From NCBI RefSeq assembly GCF_003590835.1, contig NZ_QYUQ01000002.1, positions 3,658,001 through 3,722,000 of the forward strand: a stretch of 64,000 bases of DNA, read 5' to 3'. The stretch is from Noviherbaspirillum sedimenti. GTDB taxonomy: Bacteria; Pseudomonadota; Gammaproteobacteria; Burkholderiales; Burkholderiaceae_D. Below are positions 8,283 to 15,624 of the stretch, piece after piece. The first letter of the stretch is position 1; each line of letters begins with the position of its first letter. The position numbers and the translations under genes are program-made. Under the pieces are notes generated by a model. It saw only the letters and a list, made by a program, of their open reading frames with translations. It was not told the DNA's origin and did no database searches.

Positions 8283-11200
8283 GCTGCGTCGGCCTGCTGC
8301 AGCGGATCCCGCGCCAGGCGCCGCTTCATGAATGCGAACGTGCGCTCCTGCGCCTCCTGCGTGGCCGCGGCGTCGAAGCTGAAGGTCATGCGGTCGCCGC
8401 GGAAGGTCATGGTCGAGCGGCCGCTGACTTCGGCCAGGTCCCAGCCGTGCACCGCCTTCGGAAAGACATGCCACTCGACCGGCGCGCCGCCGGCCTGCAA
8501 TTCCTCCAGGTGGGGCACGCAGTCGTAGGCCGGCGTGTAGCTGTCTTCGCCGCCCATCAGCAACAGCAGCGGCGTGTCGATGTCGGGCCGCAGGAAGTCG
8601 AGTTCCCGCCTGGCATAGCGTGCCGACATATAGCACAGCGGATACCAGGCGACACTGGCGGCAAAGCGGCGTTTGGCCGCATACAGCGCAGAGGAATTTT
8701 TCGAGGCCAGCAGCAGCGCGATCGTGCCGCCCTGGGAAAAGCCGGCGACGGCGATGCGCTGCGGATCGATTTGCGGCAGCCGGCTCAAATGATCGAGCGC
8801 ATCGTAGGCATCCTTGACGCGCCTTGCCATGGAAACCCGCAGCGGCGCAACGCAGTTGGTGAGATGACCGCGCATGCTGTCGAGCACCATCACCGCGTAG
8901 CCTTGCGCAATGCCGGCTTCGACCCGCTTGCGCATCCTGTCGCCGATCCTGCCGCCGCAATCCGGCAGCAGCACCAGCGCCGGGAAAGGCCCTGGTCCGG
9001 CCGGCATGAAGACGGCATTGGGCAGCGTGCTGAAGGCGCCCAGTTCGCCGGGTTCACCCTCGAAGCGCAAATCGTCGCCGGCGGCCAGCACTTCCTGCGC
9101 CTGTTCCTTGCTGTATGCGTCGAACTCGTGCGCCGCCGTCGCGCTTGCCGCCGGCTGCCTGCGCCGCTGCTCCTGCCACGAGCCGCCATTGCCATAAAAC
9201 ATCCAGCGGCCGTTTTCCTTGAACAGGCGGCTGCGCGCCGGGATGGCGCCGGTGTCGGTGCGCACCTCGCCGCGGATCTGGGCAAAATCGCCATCCTCGC
9301 GCAACTCCTTGACCTGCCACTCATAGCGCCGGGTATGGGAAAACAGCCTGCGCATGGCTGCCAAATCCTTCTGATTGGTGACCCGGAATGCCGGGTGGTG
9401 CAGCGCGAGGGCGGCATCGATGTCCTGGCTGGCCCAGGCGGCGGCGGTGGCATCCAGCAGCTGCCGGATGCCGGCCGGTATCGCGGTGCTGGCCAGCGGG
9501 TACATGTGCAGCTTGTATGCGCCCTCGACTTCGAACGACATCGCCAGCGTGCGCTTGCCCGGGACGAGCAACTCCTTCCAGAGCGGCGACTGCGGATTCA
9601 CCGTCATCCAGCCATAGCCGCTGCTGGAACGTTTGGCGGGCGGCTGCAGCGACATCCCCGCCTTGTTGGCGGCGCCATCCTTGCCGAAGACGAGCCAGTC
9701 GTCGCCATTGTTGGCCCAGTCGTCGCGATAGGTGGAGGACTTTCTGGTGATGACGCCTTCGAAGGCGATCTCGGCCAATGGTTCGCCGTCGCGCCGCAGC
9801 GCGACTTGCCACTGCCTGGAGGCGGAGCGGCGGATATCGACATCGGCGACGAATTTGGGAAAGCCGACGGCCTTGCCGGCTTCCACCGCCAGCCAGTCGG
9901 TTTCCGGCATGGCGAGAATGTGCCAGATGTTTTCGCCATCCTTGCTGGCCAGGATGCTCAGTTGCGCCAGCCTGTAAGGGCTCTGCGGCGCCGCCATGTG
10001 CTGCCAGTCGGCGACCGATACCCTGACATAGGGACGTTCCGGCATGGCATAGCCGGCAGGCAGATGGCGCCGGTAGGCGTCCAGGTCGGCTGGCGGAAAA
10101 TCGGCCACGATATGCGCCACCCGGCGATGGAGACTGGCTTCCTCGTATTTCTGGTTGCCGCGCAATTTCCACTGGCCGTCTTCCTGCACCAGTGTCGCCC
10201 CGGCCTGCAGCGGCAACAGCTGCAATGCCGGCGCCAGTACGCCTTTGGCGGAGACGCCGTAGGCACCCAGTTCCACATGTTCGGGATGCTGGCGGATTTC
10301 GACCGGCGTGATGTCGAGCTTGCCGAAGTAGTGGCGGTTTTGATGGAGATGGTCGAGAAACGCCGTGCGGTCCATGCCCTGAAACAGGAAATCCTGCGAC
10401 AGGAACTGCGCTACCGCGCTGCCATCCGGGCTGCCATAGGCCACGCCGAGCTCGCGCAGGAAACGGTCGATGTCGTCCGGCACGGCGATCGCCGCCGGTG
10501 CACTGTTACGGGTCGGCGCAATGTTCGCGTCGAATTTTACTTGCGTCAAAACCACGCCGCCGACGACCAGCAGCATGCCGGCTACCGTCAGCGTGCGCCG
10601 GCTGAACGGCAGGGCGTGCCGGCTGCCATTGAGCAGCGTTCCCACTGGCGTGTAACGCACCAGCAGCTGATAAGTCAGCAGGCACACTGCCGTGGTGGCC
10701 GCCATGTTGATGGCCATCTTGGTCAGGGCACCGTAGGGCGCTTCGTACAGCAGCACGCCGAAGCCGACCGTGGCCGTCATGTGCACCAGATATACCCAGT
10801 ACGAACTATCGGCGATATAGGCCAGGAAGCGGTTTTGCGCCGGCAGGTAGCGCATGAACAGGCCGATCAGGGCGAAACTCCACAACCAGCTGGCGCAGTG
10901 ATAAAGGAAGGCCATCCCTGCCCAGGCGTACGGCGCGGTGTGCTGCTGCTTGAGCAAGGCATCGTAGACGCCCATCGCGACAATGAAAAAAGCCAGACCT
11001 GCGGCCAGGTAGCGCCAGCAATGTTGCGCATACAGCGGCAGCAGGCTGTCCTGGCGCCGGTACAGGTAGTAGCCGAAGACGAAGAACATGCCGTTGTGGA
11101 GCAATTCGGTGAAGCGCGGCAGCAGCGAGCCGTCCGGCGCGACGATGCCGTTCCAGTAGAAAGCGCCGGTTGCCGCCAGCGGCAGCGTCAGGAGCAGGAA

Positions 11201-11749
11201 GCCCCACCAGCTCGATGCCAGGGTGTGCCAGGCGGCGGCGATGCCGTCCCTGATGCGGGCCGGGACATGCCGCCCCAGCATGCCGCACAAGGCGGTGAAG
11301 GCGCAAAACCACAGCAGGTAATACAGGAACCACAGGTGCATGGTGTTGAGCAGCGGGCCGTCGGGAAGCTGCGGCGGCAAGCCGTCGGCGTCGAGCGGCA
11401 TCAGACCCAGATACTGCATGATGAGGGCGCCGGTGCCGATATAGAGCAGCGGCCAGAAAATCAGAAAGGGCAGGCCGAGGCGGCGCAGGCGGTGCTTGAG
11501 CATGCCGCCGTAGTCGCGCCGCGCCACCAGCAGCGCGACAAAAAATCCGGCCAGGATGAAAAACACCGGCATGCGGAAGGTATGGATGAAGGCCATCGCC
11601 AGGTTGGCCAGCGGCGTGGTTTCGGGGTCGCGCCAGGGCAGCGGGGATTTGCCGACCACGTGATTGACGGCGACATGCAGCACGATGCCGAGCCACATCA
11701 TGATCGCCCGCAGGTTGTCGAGCGAATGGAATCGCTGTGCTGGATTCAT
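8246..11749 (-). CDS. Five-domain fusion: acyltransferase-3 membrane domain, NTF2-like, acetoacetate-decarboxylase-like, NTF2-like, dienelactone-hydrolase-like
   Basis: The protein has 1167 residues. Residues 1 to about 365 form an acyltransferase-3/OpgC-type membrane domain (RFHSLDNLRAI, then ten or so helices). An extra helix near 380-395 is followed by an NTF2-like segment (about 425-530). An acetoacetate-decarboxylase-like domain spans about 570-755 and contains GFPKF near 630, where Lys corresponds to the family's Schiff-base lysine and the usual second Lys is Phe. A second NTF2-like segment lies at about 760-880. A dienelactone-hydrolase-like alpha/beta hydrolase follows (about 910-1150) with nucleophile motif GFSQGG near 1003, Asp in GGEDSYTP near 1066 and His in AVHGWD near 1100. 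The frame is uninterrupted, so this appears to be one polypeptide. No combined function is known to me. An acyl group modified at the membrane and processed by the soluble domains is a guess. Confidence 0.8.
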   Translation of the reverse strand: MNPAQRFHSLDNLRAIMMWLGIVLHVAVNHVVGKSPLPWRDPETTPLANLAMAFIHTFRMPVFFILAGFFVALLVARRDYGGMLKHRLRRLGLPFLIFWPLLYIGTGALIMQYLGLMPLDADGLPPQLPDGPLLNTMHLWFLYYLLWFCAFTALCGMLGRHVPARIRDGIAAAWHTLASSWWGFLLLTLPLAATGAFYWNGIVAPDGSLLPRFTELLHNGMFFVFGYYLYRRQDSLLPLYAQHCWRYLAAGLAFFIVAMGVYDALLKQQHTAPYAWAGMAFLYHCASWLWSFALIGLFMRYLPAQNRFLAYIADSSYWVYLVHMTATVGFGVLLYEAPYGALTKMAINMAATTAVCLLTYQLLVRYTPVGTLLNGSRHALPFSRRTLTVAGMLLVVGGVVLTQVKFDANIAPTRNSAPAAIAVPDDIDRFLRELGVAYGSPDGSAVAQFLSQDFLFQGMDRTAFLDHLHQNRHYFGKLDITPVEIRQHPEHVELGAYGVSAKGVLAPALQLLPLQAGATLVQEDGQWKLRGNQKYEEASLHRRVAHIVADFPPADLDAYRRHLPAGYAMPERPYVRVSVADWQHMAAPQSPYRLAQLSILASKDGENIWHILAMPETDWLAVEAGKAVGFPKFVADVDIRRSASRQWQVALRRDGEPLAEIAFEGVITRKSSTYRDDWANNGDDWLVFGKDGAANKAGMSLQPPAKRSSSGYGWMTVNPQSPLWKELLVPGKRTLAMSFEVEGAYKLHMYPLASTAIPAGIRQLLDATAAAWASQDIDAALALHHPAFRVTNQKDLAAMRRLFSHTRRYEWQVKELREDGDFAQIRGEVRTDTGAIPARSRLFKENGRWMFYGNGGSWQEQRRRQPAASATAAHEFDAYSKEQAQEVLAAGDDLRFEGEPGELGAFSTLPNAVFMPAGPGPFPALVLLPDCGGRIGDRMRKRVEAGIAQGYAVMVLDSMRGHLTNCVAPLRVSMARRVKDAYDALDHLSRLPQIDPQRIAVAGFSQGGTIALLLASKNSSALYAAKRRFAASVAWYPLCYMSARYARRELDFLRPDIDTPLLLLMGGEDSYTPAYDCVPHLEELQAGGAPVEWHVFPKAVHGWDLAEVSGRSTMTFRGDRMTFSFDAAATQEAQERTFAFMKRRLARDPLQQADAAQENPPPSNPRR

Positions 11750-12156
11750 TGGATTGCCTCCGTTGGCTTATCTTTATGCCAAGGAAGTGTAACCCCCCAC
11801 CTTGTGTAAGGGGCAATGTATGTGCGGGGGACGTGTGGCGTGTTGTCCGGATGCGACTTGATTAGCTTCAGCCTTAAGCCCGCCGCAGTCTCGGCAATGA
11901 AATGGGCGGTGCGGATGGGATGATTGCCATGGTGCAGGGTGCGGACATACTCTTCGCTGATGCGGTCGGCCATGGTGCTGCGCGATAGCTGGCGCAGGTA
12001 TTCCGTCCACGAATGCACGATGAAACGCTCGACGTAAATATCGGGATCGACAAGGTCGCGGTACAGGCGCCAGTAGCTGGCACCATCGCGCTTGCGCGTC
12101 ATGCCCAGCGTATGGATTGCGCGGACGAACTCTTCCTTGCCTTGTCGGGCGAGGCA
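11746..12156 (-). pseudogene. Remnant of an MFS transporter C-terminus
   Basis: The translation from about 12153 down to 11890 (KEEFVRAIHTLGMTRKRDG, then YVERFIVHSW and RTAHFIAE) matches the C-terminal extra domain of the intact MFS transporter at 24739-26364 (REEFIHAIHALGITRKRDG, YVERFVVHSW, RTSHFIAQ). The other 450 or so residues are absent: the frame meets a TAA at 12157-12159, and the C-terminal 45 residues after HFIAE are unrelated. It overlaps the start codon of the fusion gene by 4 bp. It sits at the transition from resident genes to the catabolic island, and probably marks an old rearrangement point. Confidence 0.75.
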
Positions 12157-12234
12157 TTACAGCAGGAAGTCGAAGGTCTGATGCAGGGTTCCGGCTCAGA
12201 ATACACAATTGCATTTCGGTGACTACTTAGCCTG

Positions 12235-12295
12235 AATGTTTCATAAACTGACATTTCGCCCAAATTTCGGCCGCCATGCCAGTTTATGAAACATT
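12235..12295. repeat. Long inverted repeat, 16-bp perfect arms
   Basis: The left arm AATGTTTCATAAACTG (12235-12250) is exactly complementary to the right arm CAGTTTATGAAACATT (12280-12295). Four further inner positions pair with one mismatch, giving 20-bp arms in total. The spacer reads with TTTCG repeated. No T-run follows, so it is not an ordinary terminator. It could be a recombinase site, the end pair of a lost element, or a large operator. I found no second copy in the window. Confidence 0.7.
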
Positions 12296-12435
12296 GAGGA
12301 TAGATAGTTGCTGTCCGCTCGTGACCATGCCTTCAGCGAGCCGCGTGATCGTAAGAAACCTGATTTGCGGATTCAGGGCAGAGCATTGCTGTGTGCTTGT
12401 AGACGGATTGGAATATAGGTTGGGGGGGATTTTAT

Positions 12436-12467
12436 TCGGTATATTGAAATTAATTACGAATTATCGT
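12436..12467. promoter_or_regulatory. Paired palindromic operator upstream of CoA-transferase gene 1
   Basis: A strong site TACGAATTATCGTA (core 12456-12467) is preceded exactly 20 bp upstream by a degenerate copy TTCGGTATATTGAA (core 12436-12447). It lies about 80 bp ahead of the start codon at 12546. It is one member of the island-wide ACGA-N4-TCGT set. Confidence 0.65.
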
Positions 12468-12545
12468 ATAGTTTGTTGGTTGCCAAAAGGCGGTCAGCTC
12501 GCGCAGCAGAGTGTATTCATGCGGGGCAAATAACATGGAGAAGAG

Positions 12546-14723
12546 ATGAGTGAGCCAGAAAGCGTCAAGGACTTGGTCGTTGTGGATTTGGGTGTCGGGA
12601 TGCCGTCGGCGATCGTCGCCAAGTTCCTGCGTGAGATGGGGGCGACGGTCTGGCGCGTCGCGCCTCCGGCCGGCGATCCCTTCGAATCGATATACCCGGC
12701 GTACACGTCTTGGCATTCCGGCTCCAGGATGGCAACGCCGGATCACCTCGATGAACTGCTTGCGCGCGCAGACGTCTGTCTGATTGGGGGCGAGGATCAT
12801 CCCGGGCTTGAGTGGTCCTTCGAAGGCGCAGCGCTCATTGCCGCCAACCCGCGGCTAGTCGTGCTTCAGATCGCAGGGTACGCGCGCGGATTCGAACAGC
12901 GTGCAGCGGTGGACCTTCTCGTCCAGGCGAGAGTCGGGCTTGCTTTCGAAATTTTCAGCGATCGCCCGGTTAACTTTGCCTGTCCGCTGCCAACCTACGG
13001 TGCGGCAATCCAAGGCTTGCTTGGGGTCGGTGCCGCGCTGGTCGAGCGTGAGCGTAGCGGGCGCGGTCAATTGGTCGAGACCTCATTGCAGCAAGGGGCC
13101 GGGATGTTCCTCAGCTGCCTCTGGATGTCGATCGAAGATACGCAGTCGGTGAACATGCGCAATCCGCCCAAGGACGTGTGGGCGCCAATCGTGCGATGTG
13201 CCGACGGGCAGTACGTGTTCTTCGTTCCAAGGTATAACGGAATGGATAAGGTCTTTGCGGCATTCGGCATCGATAAGTCTATCGGTGACACGGCGAAGAA
13301 AGGCTACTTCGGTGACATTGATCTATTCCAGCGTTATGCGACGAAGTTCACTCACGAGGAACTCCTGCGCGCGTGCTGGGCAGCCGACGTGGCTGCAGAA
13401 AAGGTGTTAGGGCCGGGTGAATGCTGGGATGACGAGCAGGTTCGCGTGAATGGGACCATTGTCACGGAGGTGGATGGTCGTCGGCGCGTCGGCACGCCGC
13501 TCACGATGCGAGCGGTGCAACCGAACTCTGGCGCCCCCCGTACCTCACTGCCGTCCGCGCCGGAAGACGCGGCACCCCTGGCGGGCGTTCGCATCCTTGA
13601 TTTCGGCGCCATGGTGGCTGGAGCTTACGGTTCGAAGCTGCTGGCGGATTTGGGCGCAGATGTGATCAAGGTTGAGCCTCTCGCCGGCGACATCATGCGT
13701 ACTGCCAGCTATCCGAATTTTGTTGTGTCGAACCAGGGTAAGCGCAGCCTGCACCTTGACGCAAAGGCACCGGAATCCATGGATGTCGTCCGGCGGCTAT
13801 GCGCAACCGCGAATGCTGCAAGCCACAACTTCCGAGTGGGTTCAGCGGGTCGGATCAAACTCGACCCTGCGTCTTTGCGCGGCTATCGACCAGATATCGT
13901 AGCGGTGCAGTGCTTTTCGTACGGCGCCAGCGGGCCACGCGCAATGAATGCCGGCCTCGATCCCCTCATGCAGGCATATTGCGGCCAAGCGGTCAGGGCA
14001 GGGGGCAGAGATAATGCCCCGCTGTGGTACAGAAACTTGTACATCGACTATGCTACCGGTGCGATCGGCGCCATTGCGATGCTCTTCGGCATTCGGGAGC
14101 AGCTTTGCCACGGCAATGCGGTGGAGGCGGAAACAAGCCTTCTCGAAGCCGGCCTGTTTCTTATGTCGGAACTCATCCAGTGCGCGGACGGCAGCTTTTC
14201 CGGCGGGCCGCCGCTGGACTACGACCGTACCGGATTTCACTGCACCGAGTGTCTGTACCAGACTAAGGATGGCTGGGTCGCCATCGCTGCGCGGTCCGAC
14301 GACATGGCAGCGCGCCTGGTAAACGTGCTGCACCTGCAGGGCTTTCCCGAAAACAGCAGATCGTGGGGGGATAGCGAACGGCAAAAAATCGCCGAACGGA
14401 TTCGGTCGCGAACGACGCACGAACTTTTGCAGCAACTTGAAGCCGCTGACGTTTGGTGCGAAAAGTGTAACGAGAATGGCTGGCAGAGTCTGCTCGATGA
14501 TCCAACTGCCAGAGCGGCAAATCTCATTGTCGAAACGCGGGATCCGAATGTCGGCGCACTGATTACGGTTGGCCCGCTGGTGAGTTTTTCACGCTCGCGG
14601 CTGGATGCCAACAGGCCAATGTCGGTACCGACGGGGGGGGTGGACACGCGGGAGATCCTCGGCGAGCTTGGATATTCCTCCACCGAGATCGACAACCTGG
14701 CAGCGCGCAAGGTGGTCGCATAA
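12546..14723 (+). CDS. Double-domain family III (CaiB/BaiF) CoA-transferase 1
   Basis: The protein has 725 residues and two CaiB/BaiF-type halves (about 1-330 and 345-725). Each half begins with a typical Rossmann-like strand (VVVDLGVGMPSA; VRILDFGAMVAGAYGS). Each half keeps an Asp at the catalytic position: D123 in AVDLLVQARVG and D472 in GLDPLMQAYCG. Family III enzymes move CoA from a donor such as succinyl-CoA to a carboxylic acid through an aspartyl-anhydride/thioester path; many work as dimers or as two different subunits, and a fusion of two halves is less usual. The start has GGAGAAGAG seven bases upstream. It is paralogous to the gene at 27481. The role is probably activation of a catabolic acid. 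Confidence 0.88.
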   Translation: MSEPESVKDLVVVDLGVGMPSAIVAKFLREMGATVWRVAPPAGDPFESIYPAYTSWHSGSRMATPDHLDELLARADVCLIGGEDHPGLEWSFEGAALIAANPRLVVLQIAGYARGFEQRAAVDLLVQARVGLAFEIFSDRPVNFACPLPTYGAAIQGLLGVGAALVERERSGRGQLVETSLQQGAGMFLSCLWMSIEDTQSVNMRNPPKDVWAPIVRCADGQYVFFVPRYNGMDKVFAAFGIDKSIGDTAKKGYFGDIDLFQRYATKFTHEELLRACWAADVAAEKVLGPGECWDDEQVRVNGTIVTEVDGRRRVGTPLTMRAVQPNSGAPRTSLPSAPEDAAPLAGVRILDFGAMVAGAYGSKLLADLGADVIKVEPLAGDIMRTASYPNFVVSNQGKRSLHLDAKAPESMDVVRRLCATANAASHNFRVGSAGRIKLDPASLRGYRPDIVAVQCFSYGASGPRAMNAGLDPLMQAYCGQAVRAGGRDNAPLWYRNLYIDYATGAIGAIAMLFGIREQLCHGNAVEAETSLLEAGLFLMSELIQCADGSFSGGPPLDYDRTGFHCTECLYQTKDGWVAIAARSDDMAARLVNVLHLQGFPENSRSWGDSERQKIAERIRSRTTHELLQQLEAADVWCEKCNENGWQSLLDDPTARAANLIVETRDPNVGALITVGPLVSFSRSRLDANRPMSVPTGGVDTREILGELGYSSTEIDNLAARKVVA

Positions 14724-15042
14724 CAGTCATTTTTCCGAGGGGCATAACTGCTTGGGAGGAGCCGGGCACTGCAAGCGGTCGATGAAGAACATTACTTGTC
14801 ACGCAATGGCATTCGTTATCGAAGTTGGACTGGCGAATTGCAATCAGGTTCAGTAGTCAGATACGCGGTCCGCTGGACGAGAGAACGCGTACCGCCAGCA
14901 TGCTGGGCAGAATAGGGGGCCGGCGCTTGCGTACCGCCCCCAACTCTTCGTGCAGCGCGCCATGCGTGACCGGCGAAAGGCCGCGGCTGTAGCCGCGGCG
15001 CAGGTGCCCCATTTTTCGATTTTCCATTCTCCTTTCAGTAGT
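14724..15042. other. Intergenic stretch without a recognisable gene
   Basis: About 320 bp between CoA-transferase 1 and the IS21-type element. It contains the perfect palindrome GCCGCGGC-TGTA-GCCGCGGC (14980-14999) and short open frames that match nothing I recognise. It may be debris from earlier insertions. Confidence 0.4.
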
Positions 15043-15563
15043 TGGGTATTCCGGCGCATCGTGACCGAGTTCGAGCTATTCCCGGAATTGGCGGTCACGA
15101 TACCGGAATGGCGTCGTACCAGGCAGAAATGATGTTACGCATAGTGCAACCGAACGGGTACGCTTCCAGCTTTTTTCTAGAGACAGCGTGCACGTACCAA
15201 GGATCAATATGCGTAAGATAAAAGACGTATTGCGTCTGAAGCTGGATGCCAAACTGTCGCATCAACAGATCGCCGCCGCGCTGGGCATTTCCAAGGGCGT
15301 CGTCACCCAATATGCCACCAGCAAGGCCACGATCATTACCGGTCAATTACCGGTGGAGTACTGGCATGCGTGATCGGTGACGCCACCATTGCCGATGCCA
15401 TCCTCGACAGGATCATGCTGCGCACACAGCTTTCTAAAACCATCAAAAAGGAGAAAAACATCGACCCATGACCGCAGACAGTACAATTTAACCGCGTAAC
15501 ACCATCTCATGCGCAGCGGTCACGATAGACCGGAATGAGCGGTCACGTTCGCCGGAATACGCA
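15043..15563. mobile_element. Internally deleted IS21-family element (521 bp) with 5-bp target duplication
   Basis: The element begins TGGGTATTCCGGCG and ends CGCCGGAATACGCA, a TG...CA inverted-repeat pair matching at 13 of the first 14 positions. Inner copies of a GCGGTCACGAT...CCGGAAT repeat occur near both ends (15091-15109 and 15515-15535), as is usual for IS21. The direct repeat GTAGT flanks it at 15038-15042 and 15564-15568. Inside, the start of an IstA-like transposase runs straight into the end of an IstB-like helper, so about 2 kb has been lost. With both ends intact it could in principle be moved by a complete relative. Confidence 0.82.
15209..15471 (+). pseudogene. istA'-'istB fusion remnant
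   Basis: Residues from MRKIKDVLRLKL through the helix-turn-helix LSHQQIAAALGISKGVVTQY are a standard IstA N-terminus. They continue after a few residues into LPVEYWHA, a sequence typical of the IstB C-terminal end. One frame change at about 15367-15370 separates that from VIGDATIADAILDR, the rest of the IstB tail, which stops at 15471. All catalytic and ATPase motifs are missing, so no transposition protein is made. Confidence 0.8.
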
Positions 15564-15624
15564 GTAGTCGCGCATGCTTTCACGCAATTCCTCAGGCGCA
15601 ATCATCGCCATTCCAGCGTCGAGT

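Noticed and set aside
8108..11809. Very long rightward open frame (1233 codons) opposite the fusion gene
   Set aside because: It is antisense to a frame with clear domains and catalytic motifs; its translation is His/Gln/Arg-rich low-complexity sequence as expected from the complement of a GC-rich gene.
14980..14999. Palindrome GCCGCGGC-TGTA-GCCGCGGC as a possible terminator
   Set aside because: It is too far (over 250 bp) from the nearest upstream stop and lacks a T-run; listed only as content of the gap.
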